A stretch of DNA of 64,000 nucleotides, taken from positions 34,985 through 98,984 of the forward strand of contig VGDH01000001.1 in assembly GCA_016869835.1 (NCBI GenBank), written 5' to 3'. This document shows positions 11,186-21,590 of this stretch, in pieces. The position numbers and the translations under genes are program-made. Under the pieces are notes generated by a model. The model searched no databases. It worked only from the letters and a program-made list of their open reading frames with translations, and was not told the origin of the DNA. Positions within the stretch are counted from its first letter, which is position 1, and every line of letters starts with the position of its first letter. Source of the stretch: Alphaproteobacteria bacterium. GTDB lineage: Bacteria; Pseudomonadota; Alphaproteobacteria; Rhodobacterales; Rhodobacteraceae.

Positions 11186-11791
11186 TCAACCGGATGCGAC
11201 GGGCGGCCAAAGCAACGGCATTTGCACCACCTCGGCTCTTGCAGCGGCTGGTAAGGCGGCCAGCATCTCGGCCACGTTTTTGCCCAGCACCGGATGGCGC
11301 CAATCGGCGGCAACATCGGCCAACGGGACCAGCACAAAGGCCCGGTCCTGCAGGCGCGGATGCGGCAGGATCAGCCGATCCGGCGTCAGCCGCGCCTGAT
11401 CCTCGGGCGGCAAGTTGCGCCACCGCGTCTGTTCGACCCGGTCAGGCAACACGGTTTCCCCTATGCCCAGAAGATCGATGTCCAATGTCCGCGCCCCCCA
11501 GCGAACACGACGCTCGCGGCCAAAGCGGGCCTCGATCTCGTGCAGGGTTTGGAGTGCTGCGTCAGGGGCAATGATGCCCGGCGCCAGAACAAGGGCTGCG
11601 GCATTCACATAATCAGGGCCGGCACCAGCCGGGAAGCAGGGGGTGCGATAAAGCGCGCTAAGGCGCACCTCGGCCCCAAGACGCACGCCCAGCGCCTGCG
11701 CCGCCGCCGTGACAAGCTCTGCCGGGCTCAGCGCGCCATGGGGCTGATTGGCTCCAAAGGCCACCAAGAGTTGGGTTTGTGCGCTATCCAC
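11186..11791 (-). CDS. folK: 2-amino-4-hydroxy-6-hydroxymethyldihydropteridine pyrophosphokinase
   Basis: LDIDLLGIG and LPHPRLQDRAFVLVPLADVA motifs. Confidence 0.93.
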   Translation of the reverse strand: MDSAQTQLLVAFGANQPHGALSPAELVTAAAQALGVRLGAEVRLSALYRTPCFPAGAGPDYVNAAALVLAPGIIAPDAALQTLHEIEARFGRERRVRWGARTLDIDLLGIGETVLPDRVEQTRWRNLPPEDQARLTPDRLILPHPRLQDRAFVLVPLADVAADWRHPVLGKNVAEMLAALPAAARAEVVQMPLLWPPVASG

Positions 11792-11932
11792 CGATGCTGC
11801 CTTATCTTTAGTTAGTCTTGTCGCCTTGGCGGGGGCGCTGGTATCGAGCCTCGTTGGCTCAACGGATTTCTACATCACCAAGACCACTGACGGAAGTTCG
11901 ATTGGCGCAGACTCGATTAAGGGGAAAAGGGA

Positions 11933-12508
11933 ATGTTCTACAAGGACGAGCGGCTGGCGCTGTTCATCGACGGTTCAAACCTCTATGCGGCAGCAAAGTC
12001 GCTTGGATTCGACATCGACTATAAATTGCTGCGTCAAGAGTTCCTGCGTCGCGGAAAGCTGCTGCGTGCCTTCTATTACACCGCGCTTCTGGAGAATGAC
12101 GACTATTCCCCGATCCGCCCGCTGGTCGACTGGCTGCATTACAACGGCTTCACCATGCGCACGAAGCCGGCCAAGGAATACACCGACAGCCAGGGCCGCC
12201 GGAAGGTCAAGGGCAATATGGACATCGAACTGACCGTCGATGCCATGGAACTGGCCCAGCGCGTTGATCACATCGTGATCTTTTCCGGCGATGGCGATTT
12301 CCGTCCGCTGGTCGAAAGCCTCCAGCGTCAGGGCGTGCGGGTTTCGGTCGTGTCGACGATCCGCAGCCAGCCGCCGATGATCTCGGACGAACTGCGACGC
12401 CAGTGCGACAATTTCATCGAGCTTGATGAGCTGCGCGATGTCATCGGCCGCCCGCCACGCGACCCGCGCCCGCTGGATCGCGACGAGCTTCCCGTCGAAG
12501 GGAAGTGA
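11933..12508 (+). CDS. NYN domain (LabA/DUF88) protein
   Basis: ALFIDGSNLYAAAKSLGFDIDY, HIVIFSGDGDFRPLVE. Confidence 0.88.
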   Translation: MFYKDERLALFIDGSNLYAAAKSLGFDIDYKLLRQEFLRRGKLLRAFYYTALLENDDYSPIRPLVDWLHYNGFTMRTKPAKEYTDSQGRRKVKGNMDIELTVDAMELAQRVDHIVIFSGDGDFRPLVESLQRQGVRVSVVSTIRSQPPMISDELRRQCDNFIELDELRDVIGRPPRDPRPLDRDELPVEGK

Positions 12509-12559
12509 TCGCGGATCATCGGCCTTGGAAGTTTGCCACCGCAGACATAGCTAGGGCCG

Positions 12560-12994
12560 ATGTGGTCTGAAGTGACAGCGTTATTGGGGATGTTTCTGGC
12601 GGCCTTTCTGGCCGCCACACCCATTCCCATGCAGTCAGAACTGGCCTTCATCGCACTGGCAGCGGGTGGCTGGTCGCTTTGGGCGCTTGTTGCGGTTGCA
12701 AGCCTTGGCAATGTGCTTGGCTCTTGTGTGACCTTTGCCGCAGGTCGGGGTCTTGGCGGGCTTGGGCTATGGCGCTGGTTCCATTTGCCCCCCGAAAAGA
12801 TGGCGCGCGCCGAAAGCTGGTTCGCGCGCTGGGGGCGCTGGTCGCTTTTGCTGTCCTGGCTGCCGGGCGGCGATCTTCTCGTGTTTCTGGCCGGAACCTT
12901 GCGGATGCCGATCCTGCCCTATGTCATTCTGATTACCCTGGCCAAGACGGGGCGCTATGTCATGCTTGCATTTGCCACCCAGGCTGCGCTTTGA
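12560..12994 (+). CDS. YqaA/DedA-like small membrane protein
   Basis: SELAFIALAAGG, SLGNVLGSCVTFAAGRG pattern of YqaA family. Confidence 0.8.
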   Translation: MWSEVTALLGMFLAAFLAATPIPMQSELAFIALAAGGWSLWALVAVASLGNVLGSCVTFAAGRGLGGLGLWRWFHLPPEKMARAESWFARWGRWSLLLSWLPGGDLLVFLAGTLRMPILPYVILITLAKTGRYVMLAFATQAAL

Positions 12995-13063
12995 CACAAT
13001 CCCCTCTGGACCAAAGCTGCGCGACACCTTAGCTCTGGACCAGCCCCGTTCAAAGGTGACCCC

Positions 13064-14017
13064 ATGAGCCTGCCGCCCCTGACCCTTTACCTTGCCGCGC
13101 CACGCGGCTTTTGCGCAGGCGTGGACCGGGCGATCAAGATCGTCGAACTGGCGATCGAGAAATGGGGCGCGCCGGTCTATGTGCGCCACGAGATCGTGCA
13201 CAACAAATTCGTGGTTGACGGGCTTCGCGCCAAGGGCGCGGTCTTTGTCGAAGAGCTGGACGAATGTCCCACCGACCGGCCGGTGATCTTTTCTGCCCAT
13301 GGCGTGCCAAAGGCCGTTCCGGTAGAGGCCGCCAGCCGCAACATGATTGCCGTCGATGCCACATGCCCCTTGGTGACCAAGGTCCATAATGAGGCCGCCC
13401 GGCACCACGAAAACGGCATCCAGATGATCATGATCGGCCATGAAGGCCACCCTGAGGTGATCGGCACCATGGGCCAATTGCCAGCCGGTGAGGTGCTTTT
13501 GGTCGAAACCACCGCCGATGTGGCCAGCCTCAAGGTGCGTGACGAGTCAAAGCTGGCCTTCATCACCCAGACAACGCTTTCGGTGGATGATACGGCCGAA
13601 ATCGCTGCCGCCCTGCAGGCGCGCTTTCCCCAGATCATCGCGCCGGCCCATGATGACATCTGCTATGCCACCACCAACCGGCAGGCAGCGGTCAAGGCGA
13701 TTGCGCCGAAGATCGATGCGCTTCTGGTTATCGGTGCGCCAAACTCGTCCAATTCCAAGCGCCTCGTCGAGGTCGGCAGCGCGGCGGGCTGCGGCTATAG
13801 CCAGTTGATCCAGCGGGCGGCTGACATTGACTGGCGGGCGCTGGAAGGCATTGGCGCGGTCGGCGTGACCGCCGGGGCTTCGGCGCCCGAGCTTCTGGTG
13901 AATGAGGTGATCGACGCCTTCCGGGCCCGCTATGCCACCACGGTGGAGCTGGCAGAAACCGCGCAGGAACATGTGGAATTCAAGGTGCCGCGCGTGCTGC
14001 GCAGCGCCGAGGGCTGA
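13064..14017 (+). CDS. ispH: 4-hydroxy-3-methylbut-2-enyl diphosphate reductase
   Basis: [35 protein letters not shown]. Confidence 0.97.
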   Translation: MSLPPLTLYLAAPRGFCAGVDRAIKIVELAIEKWGAPVYVRHEIVHNKFVVDGLRAKGAVFVEELDECPTDRPVIFSAHGVPKAVPVEAASRNMIAVDATCPLVTKVHNEAARHHENGIQMIMIGHEGHPEVIGTMGQLPAGEVLLVETTADVASLKVRDESKLAFITQTTLSVDDTAEIAAALQARFPQIIAPAHDDICYATTNRQAAVKAIAPKIDALLVIGAPNSSNSKRLVEVGSAAGCGYSQLIQRAADIDWRALEGIGAVGVTAGASAPELLVNEVIDAFRARYATTVELAETAQEHVEFKVPRVLRSAEG

Positions 14018-14097
14018 CAACGCATCGCTCATTGCTGTCTGCGACATTTTTCGCATGCGCCACCCGACGAGAAGCCGAAGGCGCCCGAGGAGGCTCG

Positions 14098-14484
14098 TCA
14101 GCCCATCGTTTCCAGACAATGCCGCGGGAATGCGCGTTTCAGCATGTCCAACTCGGCCCGCAGCAGATCCACCTCGGCGCGCAAGTCATCCTCCATCGCC
14201 ACCCCGGTAATGATGGTGAAATGCTGCAGTTTCTCGCCCGTTGCCGCATTGCGGATCAGAAAGGTCTGGACACCCTCGCTTAACACCTCAACCGGGACCG
14301 GCACCTGCACCAGCCATTCCCCCGCACGCTCTGGCACTGCCGTGACGGTTACCCCAGGCAAGGGTTTTTCCAGATGCTGGACGTCGATCGCCGGGGCCTC
14401 GGCGCTGCCTGAGATAACGCCCTCCCAGACGCCGGCGCGGATACGAGTCTTGGTCAGCGTCATTTCCGTCATCATCTGCCTCAC
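14098..14484 (-). CDS. conserved hypothetical protein
   Basis: 128 aa ORF with coding character, stop/start overlap with 14481..15305. Confidence 0.6.
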   Translation of the reverse strand: MRQMMTEMTLTKTRIRAGVWEGVISGSAEAPAIDVQHLEKPLPGVTVTAVPERAGEWLVQVPVPVEVLSEGVQTFLIRNAATGEKLQHFTIITGVAMEDDLRAEVDLLRAELDMLKRAFPRHCLETMG

Positions 14485-15305
14485 AGTTCCGCACGCGGCC
14501 GACGCGAGAAGGTGACATCGCGCAAGATCACCTGGTTCATTTCCGGCCCTTCAAAGATGAGGTCCACCCACAACCGTTCGACCCGTTTTTCGTTCATCTT
14601 GGAATAGGCAAGGTCGAACTCGACCATCACCTCTTCCTCGTTCAGCGGCAATTCCAGCACGATCTGTTCGACGTTCGGCCCATGCTTGATGTTCAACCGG
14701 GCAAAGATCTCGAGCGGTTTTTCCATCTCGACGATCACGTCCATTCGCAGAAAATGCTTTTGCCGCAAGCCACGGGTGGCCTCGTCGGGCAGATCCAGCA
14801 CAAGCGAGAGAAACGATCCGTCAAACCGAAACACGTCCATGCGAAAGCCAAAAGGCGCGATATCGGCCTCGCGCGTGTTGCGGATCTGGCGGACCGTCAA
14901 TTCGCTGCGGCGGCAATCGTAAAAGATCGTCGCGCCGGGATAGACCTCAGCCTTGGTGGGCACGGATGAAAACCCCGGAACCGGAATGGCCCCTTTCCAC
15001 AGGTTCGGGCGCCAGGCCCAATCGGTGCCCATCGGCTTGCGGATGATGTTCGAGCCGATGACCGGCAGGGCCAGCCGGTGTTCGGCCTCGTGGATCACAC
15101 AGTCAAGGTTGCGGCGCAGGGCGCGGGCCCGGGCGCGCATGCCGCGCAGCGATTCCAGATCGGTCGATTGGGCGGTATCGGCAGCCTGTCCCCAGCGCCG
15201 CAAGATTTTTCTGTGCAAGACCCTGTCGATGAACTTGGCGACGACCCCAGCCATTCTCGTCCAATCTATTCCCAATAATGCCCTTTGGGCCAAATTTTTG
15301 CCCAT
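14481..15305 (-). CDS. DUF6478-like conserved protein
   Basis: WRPNLWKGAIPVPG...FDLAYSKMNEKRVERLWVDLIFEGPEMNQVILRDVTFSRRPRAEL; resembles Rhodobacterales-restricted family. Confidence 0.65.
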   Translation of the reverse strand: MGKNLAQRALLGIDWTRMAGVVAKFIDRVLHRKILRRWGQAADTAQSTDLESLRGMRARARALRRNLDCVIHEAEHRLALPVIGSNIIRKPMGTDWAWRPNLWKGAIPVPGFSSVPTKAEVYPGATIFYDCRRSELTVRQIRNTREADIAPFGFRMDVFRFDGSFLSLVLDLPDEATRGLRQKHFLRMDVIVEMEKPLEIFARLNIKHGPNVEQIVLELPLNEEEVMVEFDLAYSKMNEKRVERLWVDLIFEGPEMNQVILRDVTFSRRPRAEL

Positions 15306-15384
15306 AAAGAAACGATTCGCTTATCGCGTGAAATGGTTAAAGAGTTGGGATGGATCGGTCCACGGGAATATGGTTCTGGCCATG

Positions 15385-15969
15385 TCAAACACGGTTGGCG
15401 CGCTGCAAAGCTGCAATCGCGCGATCCAGAACCTTGCGGCCGGTTTCTTGTGAAAGGGTGCCATCGCCTGCATCCTTGACCGAGACCGAAACAAGCCGCC
15501 CCCGCAGCCCCATGACCGCGCGCCAATACTCTGGGTCGCCCCGTTCCTGCAGGCGCATCACAAAAACATCGCCGACAGACAAGGCCTCCAGCACCCGCAC
15601 CGAACCGGGTTGCCCCTTGGCCAACAAGGTTGCCCGACCCTCGACCGAGGTGAAGAATGCCGCAAGCTCGGCCCCGCCCGCCGTCATCACCCCAGCCGAT
15701 GCCGGGCCCCCAACCGCAACGCTGACCAGCGCCGGAGCTGTTGGGCTTTGCGCAAAGCAACGTCCGATCAGAAAGATGCCGCTGTTGTCAGTTTCGCGAC
15801 TGGCCTTGGCATCCAGACAATACCCCGTCGGCGCCGCAACCGTGAAACCGCCCTGCAAGACCGACTTGCTGGAAACGGTGCCAACTCCGGTGGCGCCGAC
15901 GCAGCCTGACAGGATCAGGCCGCAGATCAGGAATACCCAGATCGGATGTTTGATGTCGTGACGTCTCAT
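15385..15969 (-). CDS. putative lipoprotein
   Basis: N-terminal lipobox LILSGC. Confidence 0.6.
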   Translation of the reverse strand: MRRHDIKHPIWVFLICGLILSGCVGATGVGTVSSKSVLQGGFTVAAPTGYCLDAKASRETDNSGIFLIGRCFAQSPTAPALVSVAVGGPASAGVMTAGGAELAAFFTSVEGRATLLAKGQPGSVRVLEALSVGDVFVMRLQERGDPEYWRAVMGLRGRLVSVSVKDAGDGTLSQETGRKVLDRAIAALQRANRV

Positions 15970-16146
15970 CAGTGCCGCTTTGCAAGGTCGTGCGGTTGGG
16001 CACGCTAATGCACCGCCCCTTCGGCCAACAAGCCGCAGCCGCGCCTTGGCGCATCAGATTTTTCAGACCGTTGCCGGCTCGCGCCGATTGCGGCTATGAC
16101 CTGTCCGTGACGAATTGCACAAAGCCCCCCACGAGCAGAGGACAGC

Positions 16147-17037
16147 ATGACACGCGCCGAAACCATCGCCACCGCGCTTGCCGGTCAGGCTGACCTTTAC
16201 ACCGCCCTGCGCGGCCTTGCGGCGCGCCTGCCGGATCTGACGCTGACCGAGGTCCTGCAAGCCGCCCCCAAGGTCGAGGCCAAGCGGCTGGCGGGTGTCG
16301 ATCAGGGTTTGCTGCGGGCCGTGATACGTCGGGGCCAGGGGCAGGCTGCCGCGCCCCAGGAACCGGCGCTGCGCCATTTTCTGGCGGACGCGCCCGTGGC
16401 CCCGCTGTTTTTGCCTGAAATCGCGAAAGGCCCTTCAATCGCGCTTTTGACGCGCAGTGAACGTCCCGAGATGCCCGCGTTTTCTGATCGTGCTTTCGAT
16501 CTTTGGTTTGCGTCCAAGAAAGTGCCCTATGGCCTTGGCAGTTACGGCGAAAAACGCTCGGTCTACGCCACCGACCAGTTCGCCGACAGCGCAAGCCCCG
16601 AGCGGCGCACCCATCATCTGGGAATCGATGTCTTTGCCCCGGCGATGACCCCGATCTACGCGCCGCTGCCCGGCAAAGTGGCCTTCGTCACCTATAATGC
16701 CGACCCTCTCGACTATGGCCACACCCTGATCTTGCAGCATGATGCGAACGGCGTGATCTTTCACACCCTATATGGCCATCTGGCCGGAACGCTGCCGAGC
16801 CTGTGCAAAGTGGGCGACACCGTCACCGCCGGACGGCTGATCGCCCATCTGGGCGACTGGCATGAAAACGGCGGCTGGGCGGCCCATATCCATTTCCAGA
16901 TCATGGCCGACATGCTAGAACAGACAACGGGGAACTTCTTCGGCGTCGGCCACGAAAGCCTGTGGAATGTCTGGCAGTCGATCTGCCCTGACCCCAACCT
17001 GATCTTGCGGCTGCCCGCGGATCGCTTCCACGTCTGA
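16147..17037 (+). CDS. M23/LytM-type peptidase domain protein without obvious signal peptide
   Basis: HHLGIDVFAP (HxxxD) and AAHIHFQ (HxH) M23 motifs. Confidence 0.8.
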   Translation: MTRAETIATALAGQADLYTALRGLAARLPDLTLTEVLQAAPKVEAKRLAGVDQGLLRAVIRRGQGQAAAPQEPALRHFLADAPVAPLFLPEIAKGPSIALLTRSERPEMPAFSDRAFDLWFASKKVPYGLGSYGEKRSVYATDQFADSASPERRTHHLGIDVFAPAMTPIYAPLPGKVAFVTYNADPLDYGHTLILQHDANGVIFHTLYGHLAGTLPSLCKVGDTVTAGRLIAHLGDWHENGGWAAHIHFQIMADMLEQTTGNFFGVGHESLWNVWQSICPDPNLILRLPADRFHV

Positions 17038-17208
17038 CCGGGCCTCCGCGATGCGTGGCCCGCCAAGAGCCTCGAAGAGCCTCTTTCGTTTCCCTGCCAT
17101 GAACGATCCGCTGAATTACCCCGGATAGAACGCACCCGCGCCGCGAAGCTGCCCGATTTCGGGGTCAATAACGGTTCATCTGCCCACTCTGCTCGCTTGG
17201 GGAAACAA

Positions 17209-18114
17209 ATGGACCGACTGACTGAAATGGAAGCCTTTGCCACGGTCGTAGACCAAGGCGGCTTCACGGATGCCGCAAAGAAGATGGGGATTTCGAAATC
17301 TGCCGTTTCGAAACACGTCTAGGCGCTGGAGGCCCGCCTCGGCGCGCGGCTTCTAAACCGCACCACCCGCCGTGTCTCGCCGACCGAGATCGGCCTTGCC
17401 TATTACGACCGCGCCCGCCGCGTGCTGAATGACGCGGGCGAGGCCGATGCGCTGGTCACCTCGATGCAATCCGCCCCTTCGGGCCTGTTGCGCGTGTCGG
17501 TGGCCACCGATTTCGGGGTGAACCTGCTATCCCCCATTCTGGGCGATTTCCTTCTGGAATACCCCGATATCACTGTGAACATGGTGCTGAACAATCGCTA
17601 TGTTGAACTGATTTCAGAAGGCTTCGATGTGGCAATTCGTGTGGGCGAGTTGGAGGACAGCTCGCTGCGTGCTCGCAAGCTGACCGAAACCACGCGCCGG
17701 ATGATCGCCTCGCCGTCCTACTTCCAGAAATACGGGCGGCCGCTTAAGATTGATGATCTGAACGATCACAAACTGCTGCACTATTCCAATCAGGCCAATG
17801 GCAATGTCTGGAAGCTGACTGCACCTTCGGGCGAAAAGCGTCAGGTGCGCACGGCGGGCTGGCTTACCGTGAACGACGGCCAGTCGCTTCTCAACGCCGC
17901 CGTGTCCGGCCTTGGCATCGCCTATCTACCCTCGTTCCTTTATGCCGATGCGATGAAGGATGGCCTTGTCGAAGAGGCCATTCCGGGCCTTCCGGTTGAA
18001 ACCCTTGGCATTTATGCCGTCTACCCGCCGGGCCGCTTTACCCAGCCCAAGGTGCGCGCCTTCATCGACTTTCTGGCGCGGCGCTACATAGACAAGGGCC
18101 CCGATCAGTGGTGA
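17209..18114 (+). pseudogene. LysR-family regulator interrupted by in-frame TAG at 17320..17322
   Basis: Translation MDRLTEMEAFATVVDQGGFTDAAKKMGISKSAVSKHV*ALEARLGARLLNRTTRRVSPTEIG; same frame continues to 18114, typical LysR length (301 aa). Confidence 0.9.
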
Positions 18115-18128
18115 GGCGCTAAGCCCCC

Positions 18129-19142
18129 CTATCGCATGAGCAGATCGGTCGAGGTCACGATGACCTCGACCCTTCTGTTTTGGCGCCGCCCCTCCTCGGT
18201 CAGGTTGGTGGCACGGGGGTACAGCGGCCCCACGCCTTCGGCGGCCACCTGTTCGGGCAAGATGCCTGGCGCCCGGATCAAGGCCTGTCGCACGCTCTCG
18301 GCGCGCAGTCGCGACAACCGCAAGTTGGCCTCAAGCCCCCCCGAGGCATCGGTATGTCCCACAACCACGACCTGACGACGCGGATCTTCGCTTAACCACG
18401 CAGCAAGCTGCGACAGTGACCCATAGGCACCCCCGCTGAGGCTTGAGGCCCCCGGCTCAAAGACCAGATCGTCCAATGCTGCCGAGAGACCGGCCTCCAG
18501 ACCCGCAACCAGCTCGGGTGCCGCAGGGGCCGCAGTCAGGTCATCGGGCTTCGCCACTGGCTGAAGGTCGGGCTTGTCAGTCACAAGCGGCGGCTGCACC
18601 GGGCCAGAACCGCCTTGGCCCACAACGCGCGTCACCTGCACAAACCCGATCTGATCGGCCCGGCTGACCAGCAGTGCCAGATGGTGCCCAGCGCCGGACC
18701 GCGCGGAAAGATACCGGAAATCGCCCAGATTCACGTGCATGTCCGGCTCGGGCAGAACATCAAGCCCATAGCGGAAGTCAAAGCCGCCGCAGGCCTCGGC
18801 TTCACATTCGAAATCCACCTTGAGCCCCGCCACCAAAAGCTGATCGCGCAGATCGCTCATCAGTTGCAGGGTCGATCCCGCCTCAAGCGGTATCCGATAG
18901 GCCCTGATGTCGATGGCACCCTCGACGAGCTTTGTCGGCAAGACGCCGTTCTGAAAAGGACCGCTTGGCAATCGCAGCGATCCAAGCGGTTCAGCGCGGC
19001 TGGCGGCAAGCTGGGCCTGAGGTGGCAAGGCGAGATCATCTGCCTGTGTATAGGGGGCCGACAGCCCCACCGACAGCAGCACAAGCGCCACCTTGATGCA
19101 GGTGGTCAGCCAGAAGCGCCGGACAAGATTCGCTGTCAACAT
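18129..19142 (-). CDS. OmpA-family protein with signal peptide
   Basis: C-terminal OmpA-like motif VVVVGHTDASGGLEANLRLSRLRAESVRQAL...NRRVEV. Confidence 0.87.
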   Translation of the reverse strand: MLTANLVRRFWLTTCIKVALVLLSVGLSAPYTQADDLALPPQAQLAASRAEPLGSLRLPSGPFQNGVLPTKLVEGAIDIRAYRIPLEAGSTLQLMSDLRDQLLVAGLKVDFECEAEACGGFDFRYGLDVLPEPDMHVNLGDFRYLSARSGAGHHLALLVSRADQIGFVQVTRVVGQGGSGPVQPPLVTDKPDLQPVAKPDDLTAAPAAPELVAGLEAGLSAALDDLVFEPGASSLSGGAYGSLSQLAAWLSEDPRRQVVVVGHTDASGGLEANLRLSRLRAESVRQALIRAPGILPEQVAAEGVGPLYPRATNLTEEGRRQNRRVEVIVTSTDLLMR

Positions 19143-19161
19143 CACCTGACCTACCCGGGCG

Positions 19162-19869
19162 CTATGGTTGCCGGTAGTGGTAACGTCCAACCTCTTGCAT
19201 CCCCATCCGCGCATAAAGCGCGCGGGCTGGACCATTGGCTTCGGTCACCACCAATGACAGGCTATCAGCCCCTTGCGCCCCGGCCCAGACTGCCGCGGCG
19301 CGCAGCATATCCTGCGCGGAACCTTGCCGACGCAGCGCCGGGACAACCTCAAGCGCATGCAGCATGGCCTGCGTCCCATGACAGGCGACAAAGGCCACCC
19401 CCGAAACCCGATCATTGGCCCGCCCCAGGATGACGCATTTCGGGCCCTGTACCCGCTCCATCACCGCCAGCCGAGCCGGCCCGATCCCGGCATCGGCCCA
19501 GACCTGACGGGCGATCTGCATGGGCGGCCAATGTGGAAAGGTCGTCATGCGGCGCGGGCCTTCGCCCTGAAGCGCGCAAACTGGTGCGGCATAGGCGATG
19601 ACCGGATCAACAAGCCGATAGCCACGCCTCGCCAAGGCGGCATCCAGTGGCGCGTCATCCAGACGGATCAAGAACAGTGCCTGCCCGCCCATCGCGGCCT
19701 CGGCCCGATCAAGGTCATCCGGGCCCCACGGACCTTCGACGCTGGCAGCCGAAACCCGCTTGCCGCCGCCTTGACCCTCGCGCAACACGAAAGGTCCGCA
19801 AGCCCGCCGCGCAGCAGGCGGCCAGGTCGCCTCCATGATCTCGGCCAGGCTTTGCGGATCCAGCCTCAT
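19162..19869 (-). CDS. GNAT-family N-acetyltransferase
   Basis: LEVVPALRRQGSAQDMLRAA...LYARMGMQEVGRYHYR. Confidence 0.87.
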   Translation of the reverse strand: MRLDPQSLAEIMEATWPPAARRACGPFVLREGQGGGKRVSAASVEGPWGPDDLDRAEAAMGGQALFLIRLDDAPLDAALARRGYRLVDPVIAYAAPVCALQGEGPRRMTTFPHWPPMQIARQVWADAGIGPARLAVMERVQGPKCVILGRANDRVSGVAFVACHGTQAMLHALEVVPALRRQGSAQDMLRAAAVWAGAQGADSLSLVVTEANGPARALYARMGMQEVGRYHYRQP

Positions 19870-20585
19870 CCGAAAAGCGCACAAAGCCGGGTCATGGCCT
19901 GATCAAGCCGCCCCGGGTCCGTGCCCCGGATCACCAGATTGGTGCCATAGACCCCATTGGTGTTGAACGGGTAACTGCCCATCTGCAGGTCGGGAAACTC
20001 GGCGGCCAAGGCCCCGAAGTCGCCTGCAATCTCGCCTTCTCCCCGGTTCACCCGCAAGGACTGGCTCAAAAGCGGCGCCCCGCCGGTCAGCGTCGGTAAC
20101 AGGCTGGCCACCATGGCTTGAAAGATCGACGGCACACCGGCCATTACATGCACATTGCCCAGGGTGAAACCGGGCGCCGTGGAAATCGGGTTTTCAATCA
20201 GGGCGGCCCCATCAGGAATGCGGGCCATGCGCTGACGGGCCTCGTTGAAGGGCAGGCCTTGACGTTCGTAATGCGCGCCAAGCAGGGCCATGGCATCGGC
20301 GCGATGGGTGATGGGCACGCCAAAGGCGGCCGCAATCGCATCAGCAGTGATATCGTCATGCGTCGGACCGATGCCGCCGCTGGTGAAGAGATGGTCATGG
20401 GACCCGCGCAAGGCATTCACCGCTGCAATGATCGCCCCATGGTCATCGGCGACCACGCGCGCCTCGGCCAGACGGATGCCGATCCGCGTCAATTCGCCGG
20501 CCAGATAATGCATGTTGCTGTCGCGGGTCCGGCCGGACAGGATCTCATCCCCGATGACCAGCATCGCGGCGGTGGGGTTCGGCAT
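19866..20585 (-). CDS. competence/damage-inducible protein A-like, molybdopterin-binding domain
   Basis: LVIGDEILSGRTRDSNMHYLA, LFTSGGIGPTHDDITADAIA. Confidence 0.9.
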   Translation of the reverse strand: MPNPTAAMLVIGDEILSGRTRDSNMHYLAGELTRIGIRLAEARVVADDHGAIIAAVNALRGSHDHLFTSGGIGPTHDDITADAIAAAFGVPITHRADAMALLGAHYERQGLPFNEARQRMARIPDGAALIENPISTAPGFTLGNVHVMAGVPSIFQAMVASLLPTLTGGAPLLSQSLRVNRGEGEIAGDFGALAAEFPDLQMGSYPFNTNGVYGTNLVIRGTDPGRLDQAMTRLCALFG

Positions 20586-20697
20586 GATGTGCCTCCTTGA
20601 CTTCCCTCAGGGTATAGCCTTGCGCCGGGCCAAGGCAAACCCCTCTGGCCAAGCCCCGACGCTTGGCCTATCTAGGGCCAAGACCGGAGACAGACCC

Positions 20698-21504
20698 ATG
20701 TACGAAACCCGCGGCCGCGTGACCAAAGACGGCATTCGCATCTACGAGGATGCAGATTTTGCCGGCATGCGCGCGGCCGGTCGGGTTGCGGCAGAAATCC
20801 TCGACATGATGGGGCCTATGGTTGAACCGGGCGTGACCACCGCCGCCCTTGATGACTTCATCCGCGAGGAAATCGCCCGGCGCGGCGTGACATCGGCCAC
20901 CATCGGGTACAAGGGCTATCAGCACGCCTCCTGCATCTCGGTCAACCATGTGGTCTGCCATGGGATTCCGGGGACCAAGGTTCTGGCTGACGGCGACATC
21001 CTGAACATCGACGTGACCGTGATCGTTGACGGCTGGTTCGGCGACACAAGCCGGATGTATGTCTCAGGAACCGCCCCGCGCAAAGCCGAACGATTGATCG
21101 AGGTGACCCACGAAAGCCTGATGCGCGGGATTGCCGCCGTGAAACCCGGCAATACCTTTGGCGATATCGGTTACGCCATTCAGGCCTATGTCGAGGCCAA
21201 CCGGATGTCCGTGGTGCGCGACTTTTGCGGCCACGGCCTTGGCCGGGTGTTCCATGCGCCGCCAAATGTTCTGCACTACGGCCGCCCCGGCAAGGGTGCG
21301 GTTCTGGAAGAGGGCATGTTCTTTACCATCGAACCCATGGTCAACCTGGGCCGCCCCGAGACCAAGACCCTCGCCGACGACTGGACCGCTGTCACCCGCG
21401 ACAAGTCGCTCTCGGCGCAATTCGAACATTCCATCGGCGTGACCGCCACCGGCTGCGAGATCTTCACCCTGTCGCCGGCCGGCAAGTTCTTTCACACCCG
21501 ATAA
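20698..21504 (+). CDS. map: type I methionyl aminopeptidase
   Basis: SVNHVVCHGIP, LNIDVTVIVDGWFGDTSRM, CGHGLGRVFHAPP, FTIEPM. Confidence 0.95.
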   Translation: MYETRGRVTKDGIRIYEDADFAGMRAAGRVAAEILDMMGPMVEPGVTTAALDDFIREEIARRGVTSATIGYKGYQHASCISVNHVVCHGIPGTKVLADGDILNIDVTVIVDGWFGDTSRMYVSGTAPRKAERLIEVTHESLMRGIAAVKPGNTFGDIGYAIQAYVEANRMSVVRDFCGHGLGRVFHAPPNVLHYGRPGKGAVLEEGMFFTIEPMVNLGRPETKTLADDWTAVTRDKSLSAQFEHSIGVTATGCEIFTLSPAGKFFHTR

Positions 21505-21538
21505 CGCTCATCGAGCCCGTTCCGGGCACTCTTCGCCT

Positions 21539-21571
21539 GTTCATCTTGGTCCAAATACCCCCCGCGGAGCG
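21539..21571 (-). repeat. dispersed repeat, copy B (inverted relative to copy C)
   Basis: minus: CGCTCCGCGGGGGGTATTTGGACCAAGATGAAC. Confidence 0.75.
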
Positions 21572-21590
21572 TTCGACTTTGGCCGCGGAA

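Noticed and set aside
17320-17322. TAG codons as pyrrolysine or recoded amber
   Set aside because: Only isolated cases in unrelated genes; no evidence in the window for pyl genes or an amber suppressor.
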